Positions 6,853 to 13,116 of a stretch of 15,519 nucleotides of DNA are shown here, piece after piece (positions within the stretch are counted from its first letter, which is position 1; every line of letters begins with the position of its first letter). The stretch is taken from NCBI GenBank assembly GCA_002509665.1, contig DADN01000168.1, positions 1,203-16,721 on the forward strand, read 5' to 3'. The notes beneath the pieces are model-generated. The model had not been told where the DNA came from and did not search any database. It worked only from the letters and a program-made list of their open reading frames with translations. This DNA is from Methanobacterium sp. UBA8 (GTDB lineage Archaea > Methanobacteriota > Methanobacteria > Methanobacteriales > Methanobacteriaceae). Both the position numbers and the translations under genes were made by a program.

Positions 6853-6984
6853 CGATATAATATCGCTAACTTGATATTGAATTCTTGCTATAATTCAATT
6901 TATATCAATTATTATTGATATAATTCATACCAATATCAATCACTCGATATCGACTACTTGATATTATTGTGAAACTTATATAAA
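6853..6984 (-). promoter_or_regulatory. padR promoter with a cluster of GATAT-type operator repeats
   Basis: On the minus strand, TTTATATA (6977-6984) is a good archaeal TATA box, giving a start near 6953-6955. Around and below it lie TTGATATT (6958-6965), a perfect palindrome TCGATATCGA (6944-6953) over the predicted start, ATATCAA (6933-6939), a 9-bp inverted repeat TATATCAAT/ATTGATATA with a 4-base spacer (6901-6922), TTGATATT (6871-6878), and CGATAT-A-ATATCG (6853-6865). Such density between TATA box and start codon is expected for repression by PadR. The boxes are seen directly; PadR as the binder is inferred. Confidence 0.7.
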
Positions 6985-7053
6985 TAGCTTGCGGATTTTG
7001 ATCTAAATAAAGCAGAAAACAAGTTAAAATTATTTTAAGACGAGGTCAGATAG

Positions 7054-8034
7054 TTAAAAATCAATATTTTCCTTGATCCATTCTACAGAATCCTTAATTG
7101 ACTCATTTATTGGCCTTGAAGAATATTTAAGCTCATTATACGCTTTAGCAGAACTTATTTTGGAGTTACTGTTAATTACTTCGATGGAATAGGTCGTAAA
7201 AAGAGGTTCTTTACCAGTAAACTTATAATATAATGGTGAAATTTTACTTACTGCCTTGACAAGCCATAACGGTACTTTCAACGAGGGAGCTTTTATTCCA
7301 GTAAGTTTTTCAAGCTCTAAAAATAAGTCCTGTACTGAAATCTGTTCACCAGCTAAAACGTAGCTCTCGCCACATTTTCCATTTTCACAGGCCAGCATTA
7401 TTCCATTTGCCACATCTCGAACATCAACAAAGTCATAAGCTCCGTCAACACCAGCTTTTAAGTCTCCTTTCATAAAATTAATAAATAAATGTCCCATTTG
7501 GGATACTCTGTAATCATAAGGCCCTATCACTCCACTTGGACAGACCAGCACTGCATCAAGGTTTTTGTCAATACCTTTAAGTACTTCAAGAGATGCCAAA
7601 GCCTTTGACCTGTCGTAGCTTCCCCTTGTACATTCTGGATCGTAATTGCATGTTTCATCAATTACCGTGCCGTGGGGAGGTTCTTTGAGGGCATGAACAG
7701 AACTAACATAGACCATGCGTTTCACGCTGTTTTTTAAACAGGCATTAACAACGTTTTTGGTTCCTTCAACGTTCACATGGTAAAGAAAATCCTTATTTCC
7801 AGATGATATTGTTACAATACCTGCTAAATGATAGACAATTTCCGTATTATGAAATGCTTTAATAAGTGAATCCACATCTCGCACATCACCTTCAACTATC
7901 TCGACTTCTAATTCTTTAAGAGGATTGATATCTTCAAATGGGGGCACAATTGCCCTTACAGTCTCGCCTCTTGCTAGTAATTTGCGGACGAGTACATTTC
8001 CAATGTGTCCTGTGGCGCCTGTGACTGCTATCAT
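7054..8034 (-). CDS. NAD(P)-dependent epimerase/dehydratase (extended SDR)
   Basis: A 326-residue extended short-chain dehydrogenase/reductase. I chose the ATG at 8034, not the upstream ATG at 8079, because the protein then begins MIAVTGATGHIG with the cofactor motif GxxGxxG at 6-12, and GTGGTGG lies just upstream. Other landmarks are VEGDVRD (cofactor Asp), YHLAGIV, the catalytic serine pair in VYVSSVHA (111-112), and Tyr140/Lys144 in YDRSK. VCPSGVIGPYD and the C-terminal substrate domain follow. It resembles dihydroflavonol 4-reductase-like or NAD-dependent epimerase proteins; the substrate is not predictable. It starts 68 bases after the first GyrI-like stop on the same strand, so it may be the last gene of that operon. 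Confidence 0.9.
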   Translation of the reverse strand: MIAVTGATGHIGNVLVRKLLARGETVRAIVPPFEDINPLKELEVEIVEGDVRDVDSLIKAFHNTEIVYHLAGIVTISSGNKDFLYHVNVEGTKNVVNACLKNSVKRMVYVSSVHALKEPPHGTVIDETCNYDPECTRGSYDRSKALASLEVLKGIDKNLDAVLVCPSGVIGPYDYRVSQMGHLFINFMKGDLKAGVDGAYDFVDVRDVANGIMLACENGKCGESYVLAGEQISVQDLFLELEKLTGIKAPSLKVPLWLVKAVSKISPLYYKFTGKEPLFTTYSIEVINSNSKISSAKAYNELKYSSRPINESIKDSVEWIKENIDF

Positions 8035-8102
8035 TTTTTTCCACCACAAATAAAAAAAGAATAGTGATTTGTGAGACAAAATCTTTAAAAATAAATTGTT
8101 AT

Positions 8103-8564
8103 TTATCCTATTTTAATTACTGGAAACTGCACTTCAGTGAGCAATTCACTTGGTTCAGTTTCATTGGGGTTGTTAAGATAAACTTCTGTAACAGGTCCTA
8201 TTATGTCATATCCATTTTTATCCGCATATTCTGCTAATCCACGGATTACAGGTCCAACTTCAGTATAAGGTCCTTTGTGAAGTGTTGCAATTACGGTGTG
8301 TTCTGGAATTATCTTGACCATTACTTTTCCTTCATCTTCTGCACTGCCTTCAAAGGAAGCACCTATTTCATAACGCAGCTGTTCTGGAGGTACATCTTCA
8401 GGGCTGTTAAAATAAGCTCCATAAATCATTCCAGTCATATTCAATCCTTTGTCTGTTACCCATTGTACTGTTTCTGCAATGAGTTCTGGAATCTTATCAT
8501 AACCGCCTTTGTACCTCATAAAAGCTATCTGTGTATCTTTAATTCTTTTCTCTTCTACTTCCAT
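8103..8564 (-). CDS. GyrI-like small-molecule-binding domain protein (copy 1)
   Basis: A stand-alone GyrI-like (AraC effector-binding) domain of 153 residues with no DNA-binding domain. The two-fold SHS2-type repeat is visible. The first half runs from VEEKRIKDTQIAFMRYKGGY through YGAYFNSPEDVPPEQLRYEIG. The second half has VIATLHKGPYTEVGPVIRGL and GPVTEVYLNNP, ending EVQFPVIKIG with the conserved Glu of the ligand pocket. Proteins of this fold bind or hydrolyse small drug-like molecules or inhibit gyrase; which applies here is unknown. GAGGA lies 7 bases before the ATG. Only 38 bases separate it from copy 2 upstream, so the two are probably one transcript. Confidence 0.88.
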   Translation of the reverse strand: MEVEEKRIKDTQIAFMRYKGGYDKIPELIAETVQWVTDKGLNMTGMIYGAYFNSPEDVPPEQLRYEIGASFEGSAEDEGKVMVKIIPEHTVIATLHKGPYTEVGPVIRGLAEYADKNGYDIIGPVTEVYLNNPNETEPSELLTEVQFPVIKIG

Positions 8565-8602
8565 AATTAGTCCTCGGGTAAACTATTGACTTGCTTATGT
8601 AA

Positions 8603-9061
8603 CTATTTTTTCATCACTGGAAACTGAACTTCAGTAAGTAAATCGTTCTCTGATACTTCCATAGGATTGTTTAGGTATATTTCTTTAACTGGCCCTGCTA
8701 TATTATAATTGTTTTCATTGGCATATTCTATTAAAGCTTGATATATTTGTGCAGCTTGTCCGTATGGTCCTTTGTATACTGTTGAAACGGCCTGATGGGC
8801 AAGAATTTCTTTAATTTTAACTCTACCCTCACCATTTGCATTTCCTATAAATGTAATTCCCATCTCATATTGTAGTTCTTCTGGAGATACCTCCATTGGG
8901 CTATTCATATATACTCCGTAAGGAGGTTCTGTAATCTGTAAATTTTCTGCCGTAACGTAACCAACTATTTCTTCTAAAATTTCAGGTATCTGATCGTAAG
9001 GACCTGTTACAGATACATAAGCTGCTTTCTTTTCTTCTATATCCTTAATTTCTATTTGCAT
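8603..9061 (-). CDS. GyrI-like small-molecule-binding domain protein (copy 2)
   Basis: A 152-residue GyrI-like protein, clearly paralogous to its neighbours: YGVYMNSPMEVSPEELQYEMG, VSTVYKGPYGQAAQIYQALI, GPVKEIYLNNPMEVSENDLL and EVQFPVMKK line up with copy 1. I start it at the ATG at 9061 because AGGAAGTG lies upstream and the protein then begins MQIEIKD like copies 1 and 3. An ATG at 9154 in frame would add 31 residues but has no ribosome binding site and lies in the upstream repeat block. It is the first gene of a probable operon with copy 1 and perhaps the SDR. The role is as uncertain as for copy 1. Confidence 0.88.
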   Translation of the reverse strand: MQIEIKDIEEKKAAYVSVTGPYDQIPEILEEIVGYVTAENLQITEPPYGVYMNSPMEVSPEELQYEMGITFIGNANGEGRVKIKEILAHQAVSTVYKGPYGQAAQIYQALIEYANENNYNIAGPVKEIYLNNPMEVSENDLLTEVQFPVMKK

Positions 9062-9144
9062 AATGGCACTTCCTGACAATTTCTTTAACAATAAAGTAGT
9101 TATTACTTTATAACAAGTATGTGGATAATAGGAATATAGGTTTA

Positions 9145-9180
9145 GTAAGAGCATGTGAGAACTACTAAATATTGAAATAA
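9145..9180 (-). repeat. Upstream block of GyrI-like copy 2 (repeat unit A)
   Basis: Read on the minus strand, this block starts TATTTCAA and ends ATGCTCTTAC. It matches the block at 9791-9826 at about 28 of 35 positions. Each ends about 85 bases before the start codon of a GyrI-like gene. An A-rich AAAAAATA element further upstream is also shared, so a promoter region was duplicated with the gene. Confidence 0.6.
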
Positions 9181-9247
9181 GAATAATGTCGATATTTTTT
9201 GGATAAATAGGCGTTATATCTTATGGAAAATAATGTAATATATGCAT

Positions 9248-9703
9248 TTACTTTTTAATTATGGGAAAACGCACTTCCACTGAGACTTTGTTTTTTGAAA
9301 CTTCAGGAGTGCCGTTAATATAAATCTCAGTAGCAGGTCCTGATAGTATGTATCCATTTTTAACTGCGTATTTCATTAAAGTATGATAGACATGATTCAT
9401 TTGTTTATAACTACCATTGTGTATGGTTGATACAACGTGATTTTCTGGTATTTTTTTAATTTGTATCATCCCTTTTCCAGATATATCTCCAATGATTGGA
9501 ATTCCTATTTCATAGTGTAACTCTTCAGGGGCTACATTTAATGTATTGTTAAAAAAGGTGCAGTAAGGATATTCAATAACAAATATATTGCTTTTTGTGA
9601 TGTAATTCATTAATTCAGTAAATATATGAAGCAGATGGTTATTGCCTGTTGCTATTATATATGCTACTTGTATATCCTTGATATTTTTAAATTTTATTTT
9701 CAT
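9248..9703 (-). CDS. GyrI-like small-molecule-binding domain protein (copy 3, divergent)
   Basis: A third tandem GyrI-like protein, 151 residues. It keeps the framework (FNNTLNVAPEELHYEIG, VSTIHNGSYKQM, GPATEIYINGTPEVSKNK, EVRFPIIKK) but differs in the pocket region: the first half reads IIATGNNHLLHIFTE where copies 1 and 2 have a GGYDKIPE or GPYDQIPE pattern, and HKGPY has become HNGSY. That suggests changed ligand use or relaxed constraint. GAGGCG lies upstream of the ATG at 9703. The gap to copy 2 (about 190 bases) and the separate upstream block make an independent transcript likely. Confidence 0.85.
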   Translation of the reverse strand: MKIKFKNIKDIQVAYIIATGNNHLLHIFTELMNYITKSNIFVIEYPYCTFFNNTLNVAPEELHYEIGIPIIGDISGKGMIQIKKIPENHVVSTIHNGSYKQMNHVYHTLMKYAVKNGYILSGPATEIYINGTPEVSKNKVSVEVRFPIIKK

Positions 9704-10029
9704 AAAGCGCCTCTAAATAGGCTTATATTTTTAAATTAGTTTTTAGAACACGTATAGTAGAATATGAACTTCATAAAAATACTCCTTTATGTAAGAGCAT
9801 CTGAAAACTAATCTAATTTGAAATAGGCATATCTCTATTTTTTAGATGTAAATAAAGACAATACATTGCTTGTACAATGAAAAAATAGTATTTTAAAATT
9901 TGTTTTAGGGGGTAATAACTAATTTAAAATGATGATTTGTGCCCTCTTTTCATGGATATGGCTTAAAAAAATAATTTGAGTTTAGAATAGATATTTTTTA
10001 ACGATTTTTATTTTTTTTATTCACTTAAA
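9704..10029. other. Intergenic region upstream of GyrI-like copy 3
   Basis: There is no full gene in this 326-base stretch. It holds the duplicated upstream block at 9791-9826 (repeat unit A) and, on the minus strand, two overlapping tiny open frames before copy 3: a 9-codon frame starting at 9802 whose TGA overlaps the ATG at 9774 of a 12-codon frame (MKFIFYYTCSKN). The second has AAGGAG (9782-9787) 7 bases upstream. The 9850-10029 part is A/T-rich with GGGGGT near 9908 but no gene that I can support. Confidence 0.4.
9791..9826 (-). repeat. Upstream block of GyrI-like copy 3 (repeat unit A)
   Basis: The partner of the block at 9145-9180: same orientation, the same TATTTCAA and ATGCTCTTAC ends, and nearly the same distance (88 versus 84 bases) to the start codon of its gene. 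An AAAAAATA stretch sits at a similar place upstream. Confidence 0.6.
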
Positions 10030-10677
10030 TTAATTATCTGGTTTTATGAACCTTGCCGTGTAGTTCCAGAAACTTCCTTCAACCTCATCTGAAATAAATC
10101 CTTCACTCGTGCCAATTTTGACAGTGGTAGATTTGAGGGGGTAATCTGGATCAGGTAAAAATTCTGTAATTGCAAGAACTCCGTTAGGTTTTAAAACTCG
10201 TTTTATCTCTTTTAATGCCTTATTTTTATCGGGGATTTCTTGAAAAACTGTTATACTATATACTAAATCAAAATAGTTGTCTTCCAAAGGCATATTGAGA
10301 GCGTCTCCCTCAATTAGCTGAATATTTTTGATATCTTTATTTTCAGACCGTTTTAATTTATTTTCTATCTGTTTTAGCATTTCGGGTTGTATATCAAGTG
10401 CAAATACTTCACCTTTATCTCCTACAGCTCTTGCCACAAATGTTGTAAATGCACCGCTGCCGCATCCAACTTCTAAAACCTTCATGCCTTCTTTTATGCC
10501 GCTTCTACTGATTATTTTATCTGGAGACTGCATTCTCCTTCTAAAATCACTATCTAAAAAATTACCGATAAATGCGGGGGCTGGAAAATCAAGATATCGT
10601 CTTAAAATCCTTATAAATACCTGCCATAAAATGAAAATTACTAAAATGACTATCAGGATCGTTATTGCAGTATTCAT
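10030..10677 (-). CDS. Membrane-anchored class I SAM methyltransferase
   Basis: A protein of 215 residues. Residues 4-22 form one hydrophobic helix followed by a basic stretch (RILRRYL), so the catalytic domain is probably tethered to the cytoplasmic face of the membrane. The methyltransferase core then follows: motif I VLEVGCGSGAF (67-77), Asp95 in VFALDIQPEML for the ribose hydroxyls, EGDALNMPLEDNYFDLVYS (motif II region), and RVLKPNGVLAITEF (motif III). The family is Methyltransf_11/25-like; an envelope-lipid or quinone-like substrate is conceivable given the anchor. No Shine-Dalgarno is visible. A TATA-like TTTATATTA (10701-10709) sits about 28 bases from the ATG, so the mRNA may be leaderless. 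Confidence 0.88.
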   Translation of the reverse strand: MNTAITILIVILVIFILWQVFIRILRRYLDFPAPAFIGNFLDSDFRRRMQSPDKIISRSGIKEGMKVLEVGCGSGAFTTFVARAVGDKGEVFALDIQPEMLKQIENKLKRSENKDIKNIQLIEGDALNMPLEDNYFDLVYSITVFQEIPDKNKALKEIKRVLKPNGVLAITEFLPDPDYPLKSTTVKIGTSEGFISDEVEGSFWNYTARFIKPDN

Positions 10678-10779
10678 ATTATTTTTTTATGATTATTTGG
10701 TAATATAAATCTATTGAAAATTAGTAATCCTCTTAAATCATAATATTAAATGTAAATTGTCTGTACTTTTCATGAATGT

Positions 10780-10965
10780 CTATTTTTTATAAATTACTTC
10801 TTTGCCTGCAATGATTAATATATTTCCAATTTGGGCTAGTTCTAATCCTGCTTGGGGCATAGAAAATCTTAATTCTGTCTTCAAATCCAGCAATGTTTCA
10901 TAAAAATCAATATGTTTATCTAAATCATTTACATAAATTCAGGATAATATTTTTAACACTTTCAC
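10780..10965 (-). pseudogene. VOC (glyoxalase/bleomycin-resistance-like) gene remnant
   Basis: Reading the minus strand from GTG at 10965 gives KVLKILS, a TGA at 10939-10941, then IYVNDLDKHIDFYETLLDL and MPQAGLELAQIGNILIIAG, ending at TAG (10780-10782). The pattern of a (V/I)DLDK-type opening, FYExLLDL and a strand-rich IGNILIIAGKE is that of the N-terminal half of a VOC-fold protein, in which the TGA stands where an Arg codon (CGA) would be a one-base change. Only about 60 codons remain of a family usually near 120-130, and I see no C-terminal half downstream. It is broken by both a nonsense codon and truncation. The family call is by motif, so moderately sure; the disrupted state is clear. 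Confidence 0.65.
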
Positions 10966-10993
10966 GTTTATCTGCCCTTCTAAGAGAAATAAA

Positions 10994-11078
<85 letters not shown>

Positions 11079-11270
11079 AATGATTTTTTTATTTAAAACT
11101 TAAAACTAGTTTTGGTGAAACTATTTTAAATGTTTTTTTGGATTTGGAAAATAGAATTATTAATTAATTGGATAAATTATATTAAAAGGGTCTTTTTTAA
11201 AAGTCAATTGAATCTTTATTTTAAAAAATTAGAGGAAATAAAAAAAGTGATGAATTAAATTCCATTGATC

Positions 11271-11314
11271 TACCTATTAAAAAAGATAAAATATTTCACT
11301 TAAGTGAATAGGTA
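11271..11314 (-). terminator. Nested inverted repeat downstream of the NYN gene
   Basis: TACCTATT (11271-11278) and AATAGGTA (11307-11314) form an 8-bp outer stem. Inside lies a perfect 14-base palindrome TTCACTTAAGTGAA (11295-11308), so the two pairings compete at their shared edge. It begins 21 bases beyond the stop of the NYN gene. It may be a 3'-end structure or a protein-binding palindrome. Confidence 0.35.
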
Positions 11315-11334
11315 AAATGATAAAAGTTGAATCA

Positions 11335-11829
11335 TTAGGCAGTTTCAGGAGTTGGTTGTGTATTTAAAACTATTGCACTATCTGCTGAGTTTTTTAAGGC
11401 TACGCTGAAACCAGGTTCAGCTCCAATTACCATGGTTTCTTTCCCATTTTCTTTAGCGATATTTATTAATGGTAAAAAGTCTGCATTACGAGTCATAAGG
11501 GCAATAACATCAATATTAGGATTATAAACAAGTTCGAAAGCTTCTACAGCAAGTTGAACATCTACATCTCCTGCGACTATTATGGGGGTAAAACCTTGAT
11601 TTACTACAGCTTCTATGAGCTTATCTGAAGCATACTGGTTCATAAGAACCTTTGCAACCTTTATTGTACCGTTTTCGGATACTATTCCTTTTATCATTTC
11701 TAAATCCAGATGGAATTCATTTCTGAGCATATTTGGTCCATCTACAAGCAGTCCAATATTTCGTTCATTGGACCGTCGGGTCAATGGAATATACTGTTTA
11801 AATGAACTTAATTTTTCTAGATTGCGCAT
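11335..11829 (-). CDS. NYN/LabA-like (DUF88) PIN-fold protein
   Basis: A 164-residue protein of the NYN (PIN-like) nuclease fold, in an archaeal group I recall as TIGR00288. It carries the acidic residues expected for a metal site: Asp30 in GLLVDGPNM, Asp88/Asp90 in [12 protein letters not shown], and Asp117 in [31 protein letters not shown] forms the last strand and helix. Proteins of this fold are putative RNases in RNA processing or turnover; the substrate is unknown. The start at 11829 has AGGAGG directly upstream, and a TATA-like A/T tract (about 11872-11895) would give a leader of some 40-60 bases. It transcribes away from the tetR gene and toward the tRNA. Confidence 0.88.
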   Translation of the reverse strand: MRNLEKLSSFKQYIPLTRRSNERNIGLLVDGPNMLRNEFHLDLEMIKGIVSENGTIKVAKVLMNQYASDKLIEAVVNQGFTPIIVAGDVDVQLAVEAFELVYNPNIDVIALMTRNADFLPLINIAKENGKETMVIGAEPGFSVALKNSADSAIVLNTQPTPETA

Positions 11830-12372
11830 TTTTTCCTCCTAATTATTTGTTTAAATAATTTGAATGAATATTTCAATATAATATATTTAAATATATCCAT
11901 TTATTGATTATAACTTGAAAATTTCTCATTTCTAGTTTTGCGATTTTTGGGGCGTTGAAATGAAATTTTTTCATAGTTAATATATATCTTTTATTATTTA
12001 TAATCTATTAAATAGATATGCCCAAATCTCTACCAAATCTAACTCGTAAAAACTCTAATTTTGAAGGAAAAGTTAATGAAATGGGAACCTAATTTAAACT
12101 TATTATAAGTTAACGCCCACAATCAAAGGTTTTTAACAAATTAAAGATTGATAATGCATTTTAGTTTTTTATGAATTTTTTGCATCCCCTCAGATATCAA
12201 CTGTTAAGTAATCTTCAATTTTTTTACATTAGTTATAGATCACAAATACTAAACAACCCAACAAAATCGAAGATTTTGACAGATTTTGTGGGCCGCAAAA
12301 ACTTTCATTTTCATGAATTTCACTGCAAAATTATTGTCATTAAGATATAGATCACAAATATTAAATACTAAA
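11830..12372. other. Long divergent intergenic region with repeats
   Basis: No established gene lies in these 543 bases. Left part: the NYN promoter. Middle: GGGCGTT (11950-11956) and AACGCCC (12112-12118) are inverted copies bracketing a 24-codon open frame starting MPKSLPNLTRK (12018-12092), with a TATA-like ATATATAT about 30 bases before its ATG. Right part: two direct copies of TATAGATCACAAATANTAAA (12234-12253 and 12346-12365), with an inverted repeat ACAAAATC/GATTTTGT (12261-12289) between them. No coding function can be supported. Confidence 0.4.
12234..12365 (+). repeat. Direct repeat pair upstream of tetR
   Basis: The 20-base units at 12234-12253 and 12346-12365 match at 19 of 20 positions and are 112 bases apart. 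Both are preceded by a similar CATTAGT/CATTAAG stretch. The second unit overlaps the likely tetR TATA region (ATATTAAATA), so this may be a duplicated promoter segment. Confidence 0.55.
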
Positions 12373-12388
12373 TTGACTAATCAGTCTA
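12373..12388 (+). promoter_or_regulatory. Putative TetR operator at the tetR promoter
   Basis: TTGACTAATCAGTCTA is an imperfect palindrome with GACT/AGTC arms around a 4-base centre, a common TetR-family operator form. It lies just downstream of a TATA-like block and near the expected transcription start. A related sequence in the opposite orientation lies before the aldo/keto reductase at 13077-13092. Confidence 0.6.
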
Positions 12389-12424
12389 TAATGTATGTGT
12401 CAAATTAATTTGCATGGTGTTATT

Positions 12425-12985
12425 TTGAAAGAAAAAGAACGAAAAATACTGGATGCATCCCTGAAACTTTTCGTTGAAAGGGGATTTCATGGAACTTCTA
12501 CTGCAGAGATTGCAAAAACAGCAGGAGTTGCTACAGGGACTCTATTCCACTATTTTAAAACGAAAGAAGAGCTTATAAATCGTCTATATTTATACACCAA
12601 AGAAAGTATGTTGTGTGAAAGCAGCAAACACTATGACGATAAAAAAACATTTAAAGAAAATATTAAAGAATTATGGCTTAAATTTGTACATTTTGGCATT
12701 AATGAGCCGTATAAATTCCAATTTATACTTACTTTTCACTGTTCTCCTTATATAACTTCACTTACCAAAGAACAGGTTGAAACCCACGCTGAAGGCATGC
12801 TTGGAATTTACAAAAACGGCATTCAAAAACAAAAAATAAAGGAAATCTCTTTTGAAATGATAATGGATTATTTCTGGGGTAATGTAGTTACGGTGGTAAC
12901 TCATTTTGAAAAATATCCTGAAAAATTAAATGAAAAAAATTTAGACATGGCTTTTGAACTTTTATGGGATGGAATTTCAAAATAG
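12425..12985 (+). CDS. TetR/AcrR-family transcriptional regulator
   Basis: The N-terminal TetR helix-turn-helix is clear: [40 protein letters not shown] and KEELINRLY. The rest (about residues 60-186) is a helical ligand-binding and dimerisation domain. Two starts are possible: ATG at 12395, which adds ten atypical residues ([10 protein letters not shown]) and sits only 6 bases after the operator-like palindrome; or TTG at 12425, which gives the usual short [10 protein letters not shown] opening and has GGTG five bases upstream. I chose the TTG, without certainty. Its palindrome, together with a related one before the next gene, suggests it represses itself and the downstream aldo/keto reductase. 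The inducer is unknown. Confidence 0.9.
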   Translation: MKEKERKILDASLKLFVERGFHGTSTAEIAKTAGVATGTLFHYFKTKEELINRLYLYTKESMLCESSKHYDDKKTFKENIKELWLKFVHFGINEPYKFQFILTFHCSPYITSLTKEQVETHAEGMLGIYKNGIQKQKIKEISFEMIMDYFWGNVVTVVTHFEKYPEKLNEKNLDMAFELLWDGISK

Positions 12986-12990
12986 TAAAA

Positions 12991-13063
12991 AATCTTCAAA
13001 AACTTTAAAATATCGTAGATTTTTAAGGTTTTTGAGAGATTGAAAATACGTAAATTTTCAATC
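12991..13063 (+). repeat. Two overlapping strong hairpins between tetR and the aldo/keto reductase
   Basis: Hairpin 1 pairs 12991-13010 with 13021-13041: about 20 base pairs with one bulge and one G-T pair, around a loop TATCGTAGAT. Hairpin 2 is a perfect 10-bp stem GATTGAAAAT/ATTTTCAATC (13038-13047 with 13054-13063). They share GATT, so they cannot both form fully. They begin 5 bases after the tetR stop and could be a terminator, an RNA switch or a repeat-derived element. Confidence 0.6.
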
Positions 13064-13076
13064 ATTTAGTAATTAT

Positions 13077-13092
13077 TAGACTGACAGGCCAA
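13077..13092 (+). promoter_or_regulatory. Operator-like sequence before the aldo/keto reductase
   Basis: TAGACTGACAGGCCAA matches the reverse complement of the tetR operator candidate (TAGACTGATTAGTCAA) at 12 of 16 positions and keeps the outer bases. It lies just downstream of an A/T block (TTTAGTAATTATT) and 24 bases before the chosen ATG, in the region expected for the transcription start. Confidence 0.5.
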
Positions 13093-13116
13093 TTGATAGA
13101 TTTATGGGGTAATCAA

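Noticed and set aside
8035..8079. N-terminal extension of the SDR beginning MSHKSLFFF, which could be read as a signal or membrane anchor.
   Set aside because: The nucleotide-binding motif begins right at the ATG at 8034, and GTGGTGG lies just before it; the extension has no ribosome binding site.
9929..9979. A 16-codon frame on the + strand after GGGGGT.
   Set aside because: The spacing from the G-run to the ATG is about 15 bases, too long, and the peptide shows nothing recognisable.
11247..11253. GTGATGA, which matches a C box of archaeal C/D guide RNAs.
   Set aside because: No CTGA D box lies at a suitable distance, so a guide RNA cannot be supported.
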